Part shown: positions 24,147 to 30,750 of the stretch, one piece after another
How positions within the stretch are numbered: the stretch's first letter is position 1
Layout of the letters: each line of letters opens with the position of its first letter
Assembly: GCA_050741255.1 (NCBI GenBank)
Contig: JBOIEQ010000037.1
Span: 1 to 32,057 of the forward strand
Length of the DNA stretch: 32,057 nt
Direction: 5' to 3'
From: CAZXNF01 sp050741255
Lineage (GTDB): Bacteria; Pseudomonadota; Gammaproteobacteria; Burkholderiales; SG8-41
Made by a program: the position numbers and the translations under genes
The notes under the pieces: generated by a model
What the model saw: only the letters and a program-made list of their open reading frames with translations
The model's database searches: none
What the model was told of the DNA's origin: nothing

Positions 24147-24169
24147 GCCGGTAACACCAAACAACCGGC
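24147..24169. promoter_or_regulatory. Short dyad upstream of Bug copy 4
   Basis: Perfect 6-bp arms GCCGGT and ACCGGC with an 11-base A/C-rich spacer lie 27-49 bases upstream of the Bug start, in the gap after the sulfatase. The position suits an operator. Chance occurrence in GC-rich DNA is also possible. Confidence 0.25.
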
Positions 24170-24231
24170 TTATCCCGCAACATCTAGCAACATCAATGCC
24201 AGCCCGCGACGATCCGCAGCCTTCCACGCTC

Positions 24232-25767
24232 TTACGCCATGCCGATCGGCTCCGGCAGCGGATCGACGATCTTGCCGGGCCGCGCACGCATCAGGCCTTC
24301 CATCTCGTCGCGCACCTTGCGATAGCCGGGGTCGTCGAACAGGTTGTTCATCTCGCCCGCGTCGTTCACGAGGTCGTAGAGCTCGCCCGCGCCGGATTCC
24401 AGCTCGAAGGTGCATTTCCACTGCTTGGTGCGCACCGTGCGGAGCTTGAGCGGCACGCCGCAGCGGGAGGGATGGACATACCACTCGCTGTAGGACGCGT
24501 CGCGCGTTTCCGGTTTGCCCGCCAGCAACGTTTTCAGGCTGCGGCTTTGCGCTCCGGGTGCGCCCTTGACCCCGGCCGCATCGCAGAACGTCGCCGCGAG
24601 ATCGAGCGTGGACACCGGCTCGTTGATCACGCCACCCGCCTTCACGCCCGGCCCGCGCGCAACGAGCGTCACCCGCATGAGGTCATCGTACGGCGTGGGG
24701 CCCTTCAGGTACAGGCCGTGGTTGCCCAGCATGTCGCCGTGGTCCGTGCTGTAGACGACCAGCGTGTTGTCCGCGAGGCCGTGGGCCTCGAGCCCTTCGA
24801 GGATGCGGCCGACGTTGTGGTCGATGAGCGAAATCATGCCGTAGTAGTTGCCCGTCATGTGGGCGAGCTGCTCGTCGGTCTGCGGCGGCACCCGGGAGCC
24901 TTCCGCGCGGAATTTCAGCATCTCCGGGTCCGTCAGTTGCGGCTTCCTCTCGAGCGTGGCCTTGTGCCACCACGGCCGGCGCTCGAGATCCTGCGTGCGG
25001 TGCTTCGGCAGCTTCACACTCTTCGGGTCATACATCCGAACCCAAGGCTCCGGGCAGTCGAAGGCATGGTGCGGATCGGGGAAGGACACCCAGGTGCAGA
25101 ACGGTTTTTTCTGGTCGCGCGTGTGCAGGAAACTCAGCATGCGGTCGGCCAGCCAGGTGCTGTTGTGCCAGGCCACCGGCAGCGCGGAGCTCCACGTCTG
25201 CGCCGCGCCGACTTCGGGCGGCAGGCCCTGCGCCCACAGCTTCAGCGCCTCCTCATCCCTGCCGCGCGAAATGAGCCAGCGCTCGTAATGCCCCATCGGC
25301 GGGCGCTTCAGCGGCCGCGTGCGATGCATGTGGCCCAGCACGCTCAACTCCACGTGCTGGAAGCCCATGTAGGGGCCGAACCAGTTCGGGCCGTACTTGG
25401 CCTGGCTTCTTTCGCATTCCGGGGAGCCGGTGGGCGCGAAGGTGGTCTTGGTGGCGAAGTGCGCCTTGCCGATGAAGGCCGTCTGATAGCCCGCGCGCCC
25501 CAGTGTGCCCGCGAAGCCCTGATCGCCCACCTTCGGGTCGAGATCGACGCCGTTGTCCCACACCCCGTGCGTCAGCGGCAGCATGCCGGTGAGGATGGAC
25601 GCGCGCGAGGGCTGGCACACCAGATTGGGCGTGATGTTGGCCGTGAAGCGCGCGCCGTCGCGCGCGAGGCGGTCGAGGTGCGGCGTCTTGATGTCGGGAT
25701 TTTCGAAGCCGTTGCAGTCGGCGCGTTGCTGGTCGGAGGTGATGAGGAGGATGTTCGGTTGCTTCAT
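24232..25767 (-). CDS. Sulfatase of the alkaline phosphatase superfamily (type I, formylglycine)
   Basis: The 511-residue cytoplasmic-type protein has no signal peptide. It opens with PNILLITSDQQRADCNG, placing metal ligand D12 and the DQxR variant seen in sulfamidase and choline-sulfatase-like groups. The formylglycine motif CQPSRASILTG has Cys51. Other site residues are K101 in FIGKAHF, DPHHAF at 231-236 and STDHGDMLG with D342-H343. The Cys must be converted to formylglycine by a maturase not seen in this window. The predicted reaction is hydrolysis of a sulfate ester or related monoester; the substrate is unknown. The start codon overlaps the stop of the preceding Bug gene (ATGA), with AGGAA as ribosome binding site, so receptor and enzyme are translationally coupled. 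Confidence 0.92.
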   Translation of the reverse strand: MKQPNILLITSDQQRADCNGFENPDIKTPHLDRLARDGARFTANITPNLVCQPSRASILTGMLPLTHGVWDNGVDLDPKVGDQGFAGTLGRAGYQTAFIGKAHFATKTTFAPTGSPECERSQAKYGPNWFGPYMGFQHVELSVLGHMHRTRPLKRPPMGHYERWLISRGRDEEALKLWAQGLPPEVGAAQTWSSALPVAWHNSTWLADRMLSFLHTRDQKKPFCTWVSFPDPHHAFDCPEPWVRMYDPKSVKLPKHRTQDLERRPWWHKATLERKPQLTDPEMLKFRAEGSRVPPQTDEQLAHMTGNYYGMISLIDHNVGRILEGLEAHGLADNTLVVYSTDHGDMLGNHGLYLKGPTPYDDLMRVTLVARGPGVKAGGVINEPVSTLDLAATFCDAAGVKGAPGAQSRSLKTLLAGKPETRDASYSEWYVHPSRCGVPLKLRTVRTKQWKCTFELESGAGELYDLVNDAGEMNNLFDDPGYRKVRDEMEGLMRARPGKIVDPLPEPIGMA

Positions 25768-26765
25768 TTCGTTTCCTGTTTGGCCATGCCGAGTTCGATG
25801 AACACCTTCTTGAACAGCACGCCCTGTTCGTCCACGTACTGCTTCGCCGCCGCGCCCGTCAGGAAGTTCGCGGTCCAGAAATTGCGCTCCAGGTCTTTCT
25901 GCCAGTCGTCCGTCTTCACCACCTGCGCCAGCGCGTTTTCCCAGAAGGCGAGCTGCGCGCGCCCCATCTGCTTCGGGCCGATCACGCTGCGCCAGTTGGT
26001 GTACACGCCGTCGATACCCTGCTCCTTCAGCGTCGGCACGTTCGCCATCACGCCGGGGAGCCGCTGCGGCGAGGTGACGCCGATCACGCGGATGCGGCCG
26101 GACGAAAAATGCGGCGGAAAATTCGCCACGGTGCCGGACACGACGTCGAGCTCGCCGCCGATCGCCGCCGTCAGCGCCTCGCCGGCGGCCTTGTAAACGA
26201 TGAAGCGCACATCCTTCACGCGCACGCCGGCGCCGCGCAGCCCCATCACCGCCCCCATGTGCGCGCCGCTGCCGAGCGCGGGCGCCACGCCGATCGACAC
26301 CGCGCCGGGGTCCTTGCGCAGGCGTTCCACGACATCGCGCATCGACTTGAACGGCGAATCCGCGCGCACGACGAAGGCCATGTAATCGTCGAACAGCATC
26401 GCCACCGTGGTGACGTCCTGGTAGCCGATGTTGTGCGTGCCGAGGATGGGGTTCGAGGTCAGGCTGGGCCCGCCCATCGCCAGCGCATGGCCGTCGCCGC
26501 CCTTCTCGATCATGTAGGCCCAGGCGATGCCCTGGCCCGCGCCCGGCTTGTTGATGACGATCACCTGCGTCGGGACCAGCTTCCGCGAGTCCAGCGCACG
26601 CTGGATCAGCCGCGCGGTGAGATCGATGCTGCCGCCGGGCGCGGCGCCGACGACCAGCGCGACGGGGCGGGTGGGTTGCCAGCCTTGCGCGTGCACCGTC
26701 ATATGCACCGACGCTACAACAGCGAGCGCCGCCAACAGGCAGGCGTTTTGCGTCTTCAGCTTCAT
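25764..26765 (-). CDS. Bug/TctC-family receptor coupled to a sulfatase (copy 5, divergent)
   Basis: The 333-residue protein has a signal peptide (1-26, LLAALAVVASVHMTVHA) and begins its mature part with WQPTRPVALVVGAAPGGSID. It departs from the other six copies: VIVINKPGAGQG in place of VDNRPGAGG, GDGHALAMGGPSL in place of PDGYTLL, GVAPALGSGAHM, and YKAAGEALTAAIGGELDVVSG. This looks closer to TctC proper (tricarboxylate-type) than to typical Bug proteins. Its stop overlaps the sulfatase start by four bases, the tightest receptor-enzyme link in the window. That suggests a ligand related to the sulfatase substrate or product; this is inference. Confidence 0.9.
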   Translation of the reverse strand: MKLKTQNACLLAALAVVASVHMTVHAQGWQPTRPVALVVGAAPGGSIDLTARLIQRALDSRKLVPTQVIVINKPGAGQGIAWAYMIEKGGDGHALAMGGPSLTSNPILGTHNIGYQDVTTVAMLFDDYMAFVVRADSPFKSMRDVVERLRKDPGAVSIGVAPALGSGAHMGAVMGLRGAGVRVKDVRFIVYKAAGEALTAAIGGELDVVSGTVANFPPHFSSGRIRVIGVTSPQRLPGVMANVPTLKEQGIDGVYTNWRSVIGPKQMGRAQLAFWENALAQVVKTDDWQKDLERNFWTANFLTGAAAKQYVDEQGVLFKKVFIELGMAKQETK

Positions 26766-26869
26766 TCCCCCTCCGATTTTTTTCTTGCCCGGAGCGGAGC
26801 TTACGCGACGGTCTCCGTCATGTCATGGCACAACGGACGCCCGGGCCGGGATGCCGCGCGGTCAGACGG

Positions 26870-27730
26870 TCAGGCGATCAGGTCGCGCAGCGGCGCCTTC
26901 ACCAAGTTCCGCGTGGACAGCACGGCGGACACGGCTGCAGCGGTTGCCCCGGCACCCGCGGTATCGCTGTGCAGGCACAGCGTATCGACGTGCAGGTCGA
27001 TCCGCGTGCCGTCGACACAGGTCACCTTGCCTTCGCAGACGAATTCCGCGACACGCGCCGCGGCACGGTCGGCGCCTTCGATCAGCGCCTGCGGATGATC
27101 GCGCGGCACCAGCCTGCCGGACCTGTCGTAGCCGCGGTCGACATACCCTTCGGAGGCCACGCGCAACCCCTGCCCCCGGCCGTAATCGAGGCCGGGCGAA
27201 CCCGCCATGAGCACGACGATCAGTTCCGGATCGAAGGTCTTGACGGCATCGACCATCACCGCGCAAAACCGCTCTTCATAGGAAACGTCGAAGGCGAGCG
27301 CGCCGTGGCACTTCACGTGCTCCATGCGCGCGCCGATCCCGCGCAGGATCGCGGCCAGCGCGCCGAACTGATACAGCAGGACGGCCTTCACGTCCTCGTC
27401 CGGCATCACCTGGCGCCGCTGGCCGAATCCGAACGCGTCCGGATAGGAAGGGTGCGCGCCGAGCCGGATGCCGCGCGCCACGAGCGTCGCTGCGGTGCGC
27501 CGGATCAGCAATGGGTCGCCCGAATGCACGCCGCACGCGAGATGGGCTGACGTGACATGCGGGATGACTTCGTCGTCAAACCGGGCTGAACGATGCCGCG
27601 GGTGCAACCTGCGCCCGTCCGGCAGCGTCAGCGCCGCGAGGCTCTCCAGCGGAACGCCGAACGGCGGCACCGCGAAGCCTTCAGCCACCTCCGTCGCCAG
27701 ATCGATCCTGCCTGCGGCGGCACCCGCCAC
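26870..27730 (-). CDS. Divergent LamB/YcsF (PxpA-like) family protein
   Basis: The 286-residue protein is read from GTG 27730, six bases after the stop of the upstream Bug gene, with GGAG inside that gene's end. The family core is clear: SAHLACGVHSGDP at 61-73, GIRLGAHPSYPDAFGFGQRR at 87-106, YQFGALAAILR and HVKCHGALAFD at 138-148. PxpA, with PxpB and PxpC, opens 5-oxoproline using ATP. Two things are odd here. The usual N-terminal NCDxGE motif is replaced by ATEVAEG, and about 24 extra residues sit between it and the ACG motif; HVKPHGAL has become HVKCHGAL. No pxpB or pxpC is present. It may act on another lactam or amide, or be a non-classical member. Confidence 0.83.
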   Translation of the reverse strand: MAGAAAGRIDLATEVAEGFAVPPFGVPLESLAALTLPDGRRLHPRHRSARFDDEVIPHVTSAHLACGVHSGDPLLIRRTAATLVARGIRLGAHPSYPDAFGFGQRRQVMPDEDVKAVLLYQFGALAAILRGIGARMEHVKCHGALAFDVSYEERFCAVMVDAVKTFDPELIVVLMAGSPGLDYGRGQGLRVASEGYVDRGYDRSGRLVPRDHPQALIEGADRAAARVAEFVCEGKVTCVDGTRIDLHVDTLCLHSDTAGAGATAAAVSAVLSTRNLVKAPLRDLIA

Positions 27731-27736
27731 TACGGC

Positions 27737-28723
27737 CTACTCCGCTTTCGCGCCGGACTCGCGGATGATGCGCGCATACTTCTGCGCTTCAGCCTGGATG
27801 AAAGGCGCGAATTTCTCCGGCCCCATCTCCGCGATCACGATGCCCTGCTGCACGAACAGGCGCCCGGTCTCGGGCTGGCGGAGAATGGCGCTGACGCCGG
27901 ACGCGAGCTTGTCGACCACCTCCCTGGGCGTACCGGCAGGCGCGAAATAGCCGAACCAGCCCGCCATGTCGAAGCCCTTCACTCCTGATTCCGCCACCGG
28001 TGGCACTTCCTCCAGCCCCGGCACGCGTCCGGCCGTGGATACCGCCAGCGCACGCAGCCGCCCGGAGCGGACATGCGCGATCGCGGGCGGAATACCCGAG
28101 AAGAACACCATGACCTGGCCGCTCAGGATCGCGGTCACCACTTCAGCGCCGCCTTTGTACGGGACGTGCGTGATGTCCACGCCCGCCGTCCGCTTGAGAT
28201 ATTCGGCGCCGAGATGCGCGGGGGAACCGTAGCCTGCCGAGCCATAGGTCAGTTCGCCGGGACGCGCTTTCGCCAGCCGGAGCAGGTCGCGCACGGATTT
28301 CGCCGGCAACGAGGGATTGCTGACCAGCAGCAGCGGGAGAACGCCGCCCATCGCCACCGGTACCAATTCTTTCGCCGGGTCGTACGCCATTTTGGCGTAG
28401 AGGCTCGGGTTGATCGCCACCTCGGACACATAACCGAACAGGAAGGTGTAGCCGTCGGGCGCCGCGCGGGCCACCGCCGCCGCGCCGATCATGCCGTTGG
28501 CGCCGGGCCGGTTGTCCACGATCATCTGCTGGCCCCAGCTTTCCGCCAGCTTCTGGCCGAACACGCGCGCCATGACATCGCCCGCGCCGCCCGGCGCATA
28601 GCTGACGATGACCCGCACCGGCTTTTGCGGGTACTGCTGCGCGGCCGCCGGCGCCGTAATCGCGAGCACGCATGAGAACGAAGCGATGGCGCGCACCAGG
28701 GTAATTATCGCTGTTGCCGGCAT
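27737..28723 (-). CDS. Bug/TctC-family periplasmic solute receptor (copy 6)
   Basis: The 328-residue protein starts at ATG 28723 with GGGGGA 5-6 bases before. A TTG at 28759 that overlaps the upstream stop is a less likely start. The signal peptide covers residues 1-29 (AIASFSCVLAITAPAAA). The mature part has QYPQKPVRVIVSYAPGGAGDVMAR, MIVDNRPGANG, APDGYTFLFGYVS, LTYGSAGYGSPAHLGAEYL, HVPYKGGAEVVTAILSGQV and EVPPVAESGVKG. GGAGD replaces the more usual GGSxD. It lies between another Bug gene (32 bases upstream) and the PxpA-like gene (6 bases downstream), so a lactam or amino-acid-like ligand is a reasonable guess but unproven. Confidence 0.94.
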   Translation of the reverse strand: MPATAIITLVRAIASFSCVLAITAPAAAQQYPQKPVRVIVSYAPGGAGDVMARVFGQKLAESWGQQMIVDNRPGANGMIGAAAVARAAPDGYTFLFGYVSEVAINPSLYAKMAYDPAKELVPVAMGGVLPLLLVSNPSLPAKSVRDLLRLAKARPGELTYGSAGYGSPAHLGAEYLKRTAGVDITHVPYKGGAEVVTAILSGQVMVFFSGIPPAIAHVRSGRLRALAVSTAGRVPGLEEVPPVAESGVKGFDMAGWFGYFAPAGTPREVVDKLASGVSAILRQPETGRLFVQQGIVIAEMGPEKFAPFIQAEAQKYARIIRESGAKAE

Positions 28724-28755
28724 GGATCCCCCGGATAACAAGGTGGTCGACCCGC

Positions 28756-29742
28756 TCAACTCGGATCGAGTTTCAATTCCTTGACGAGCTTACCCCATTG
28801 CGCCATGCCGTCGCGAATCAGGGCCTCGACTTCCGCCGGCGAACCCGCCTGCGCCTCGAAGCCCGCCTGCTCCAGACGCTCGCGCACGGCGGGCTGCTTC
28901 AGCACGCTCACCACATCGGCATTCAGTTTCGCGATGATGGGCTTCGGCGTTTTGGCGGGTGCGAGCATTGCCGTCCACTGATACACGTCGAAGCCGGCGA
29001 GTCCGGATTCCGCCAGCGTGGGCACATCGGGCAAGGCGGCGGAACGTTTCTTCGAGGTGACCGCGAGGATGCGCACCCGGCCGGCCTTCGCCTGCGGGAT
29101 GACGGTCGAAGACCCCAGCACCGCCGCCGGCACCTGCCCGCCCGACAGATCGATGATGGCCTGGCCGCCGCCCTTGTAGCCCACATGCTGCATGTCGATG
29201 CCCGTCATCTTCTTGATCAGCTCACCGGACAGGTGCTGCGAAGTGCCGATGCCCGACGAAGCGAAGGTCAGCGTGCCCGGCTTCGCCTTCGCGAGCGCGA
29301 TGAATTCCTTGACCGTCTTCGCCGGCGTCGAGACGTGCACGGCCAGCACCAGCGGCTGGGTGGACATCAGCGCGATGGGCGTGAAGCTGGTGCGCGGGTC
29401 GAAGGTGATGCCCTTGAAAATCGACGGCAGCAGGGTCAGCGAATCCGCCGCGGTGATGAGCGTGTAGCCGTCGGGCGTCGACTTGGCGACGCCGTCGAAG
29501 GCGATCGTGCCCGTGGCGCCCGGCCGGTTGTCGACGACGACCTGCTGGCCCAGCACGCCGGTCAGACGCTCGGCGACCGTCCGTGACACGAGATCGGTGG
29601 CCCCGCCCGGCACGTAGGGCACGACCAGGCGCACCGGTTTCGTGGGCCAGGTCTGTGCACAGGCCGGCAGCGCGGCCGCCAGCAAGCCAGAAAACGCGCA
29701 ACAGAAAGCGACCGTACCGCGGGGTGTGAACGGGAATGTCAT
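28756..29742 (-). CDS. Bug/TctC-family periplasmic solute receptor (copy 7)
   Basis: The 328-residue protein starts at ATG 29742 with AAAGG about 10 bases before. The signal peptide (1-29, FSGLLAAALPACA) precedes QTWPTKPVRLVVPYVPGGATD. Other landmarks are VVVDNRPGATGT, TPDGYTLITAADS, LTFASSGIGTSQHLSGELI, HVGYKGGGQAIIDLSGGQV and DVPTLAESGLAGFDVYQW. The LPAC near the cleavage site is not a proper lipobox because Pro is at -2, so signal peptidase I cleavage is favoured. Two Bug genes in tandem (this one and copy 6) differ throughout, so they are not a recent duplication. The VOC gene lies 93 bases upstream. Confidence 0.94.
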   Translation of the reverse strand: MTFPFTPRGTVAFCCAFSGLLAAALPACAQTWPTKPVRLVVPYVPGGATDLVSRTVAERLTGVLGQQVVVDNRPGATGTIAFDGVAKSTPDGYTLITAADSLTLLPSIFKGITFDPRTSFTPIALMSTQPLVLAVHVSTPAKTVKEFIALAKAKPGTLTFASSGIGTSQHLSGELIKKMTGIDMQHVGYKGGGQAIIDLSGGQVPAAVLGSSTVIPQAKAGRVRILAVTSKKRSAALPDVPTLAESGLAGFDVYQWTAMLAPAKTPKPIIAKLNADVVSVLKQPAVRERLEQAGFEAQAGSPAEVEALIRDGMAQWGKLVKELKLDPS

Positions 29743-29835
29743 GGGGGGATACCTTTGCAAGAGTGTTGGGACAGCATTGACGCTGCCGATGACCCGATTA
29801 CGAGCAAGGAACATGCCCAGCACGGCGCGCCTGCG

Positions 29836-30639
29836 CTAGTGCGCCACGCGCGGCGTGATCTGCACCAGCACGCCTGAAGCATCTTTCGGATGCACCATCC
29901 AGTGCGGGGGTTGCTCCAGGAGACGCGCCTCCGCGGCGCGCAGCCGCGACAGCGTCGCATCCATGCGGTTCGCCGGCAAGGCCAGTGCGGCGACGCCCTC
30001 TCCACGGCTGGCCAACCGCGCAGCCAGCGGCGACGCCACGCCCGCTACCGGGCTGATCAGTTCCACCATTTGCGCCCCCAACACGAAACGCGCCGCCTGA
30101 AAGGCGCCGTTGGAGATCGGATGCACGCCCATGAGCTGCGCCGCGGTGCCGGTGATCGTCGCCCAGCGTGCCGATGCTGCCGCCAGATCGTTCACGGCGA
30201 TCGCCACGTGGTCGAAGCGCGCATCGCCCTCGCGGGGCCGCGGTCCGAATTCCCGCCGCGGCGTCAATTGCACCAGCACGCCGCTGGCGGATTTGGGATG
30301 CACGTAGACATGCCCATTCCCGCGGATCAGGGTCGCGCCGCCCGCTTCCAGCGCGGCAGCGGTTTCTTCCAGGTCCGATGCCGGCAGGCACACGAGGTGC
30401 ACCCCCGGCCCGCTGCGCAGGAGCCGCTGCGACAACGCCCGGCCGGCGCCGTGGTCGGGCGCGCCGAGCGGTTCCGCCAGTTCCACCACCGAATCACCAA
30501 GGTAAAAGCGCGTGTAGCGCGCGGTGCCGTCGTCCGCCACGTGCACGTGCGGCTCGCCGCCGCAGATGGCCTGGTACACGCGCAGCGCCCGCGCGTAGTC
30601 GGCAACGGTGATGACGATGTGATCCAGTTTCGCGGACAT
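29836..30639 (-). CDS. VOC-superfamily (glyoxalase-fold) protein, two-domain
   Basis: The 267-residue protein is built from two similar halves. Residues 4-125 begin LDHIVITVADYARALRVY and end KSASGVLVQLTPR; residues 140-265 begin FDHVAIAVNDLAAASARW and end KDASGVLVQITPR. Each half has the betaalphabetabetabeta pattern, with His at the first strand (DHI, DHV) and a late strand VELAEPLG/VELISPV carrying a Glu. These positions usually ligate a divalent metal in methylmalonyl-CoA epimerase, glyoxalase and extradiol dioxygenase relatives. The halves are clearly internal duplicates. It starts the long minus-strand cluster. Its product could be an epimerase or lyase for a CoA ester, but that is inferred from neighbours only. 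Confidence 0.85.
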   Translation of the reverse strand: MSAKLDHIVITVADYARALRVYQAICGGEPHVHVADDGTARYTRFYLGDSVVELAEPLGAPDHGAGRALSQRLLRSGPGVHLVCLPASDLEETAAALEAGGATLIRGNGHVYVHPKSASGVLVQLTPRREFGPRPREGDARFDHVAIAVNDLAAASARWATITGTAAQLMGVHPISNGAFQAARFVLGAQMVELISPVAGVASPLAARLASRGEGVAALALPANRMDATLSRLRAAEARLLEQPPHWMVHPKDASGVLVQITPRVAH

Positions 30640-30691
30640 GGCTTGGCGTTCGGTCGTTCAGGGCTGGCTTCGGCGGAGGAAGACTTTCGGT

Positions 30692-30703
30692 AATGCTAGC
30701 ATT
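30692..30703. promoter_or_regulatory. Perfect 12-bp palindrome in a divergent promoter region
   Basis: AATGCTAGCATT lies in the 111-base region between the VOC gene (minus) and the second sulfatase gene (plus). It is followed closely by a second dyad, GCAT-tcg-ATGC (30699-30709). The central position between divergent starts suits an operator for a regulator controlling both units. No regulator gene is in view. Confidence 0.4.
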
Positions 30704-30750
30704 CGATGCCAACGTTCCAGCCGCACATGAATTGACCGGGAGCATAGTGC

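Noticed and set aside
28724..28759. TTG start for Bug copy 6 overlapping the previous stop
   Set aside because: ATG 28723 has a better ribosome binding site and gives a normal signal peptide. The overlap is probably fortuitous.
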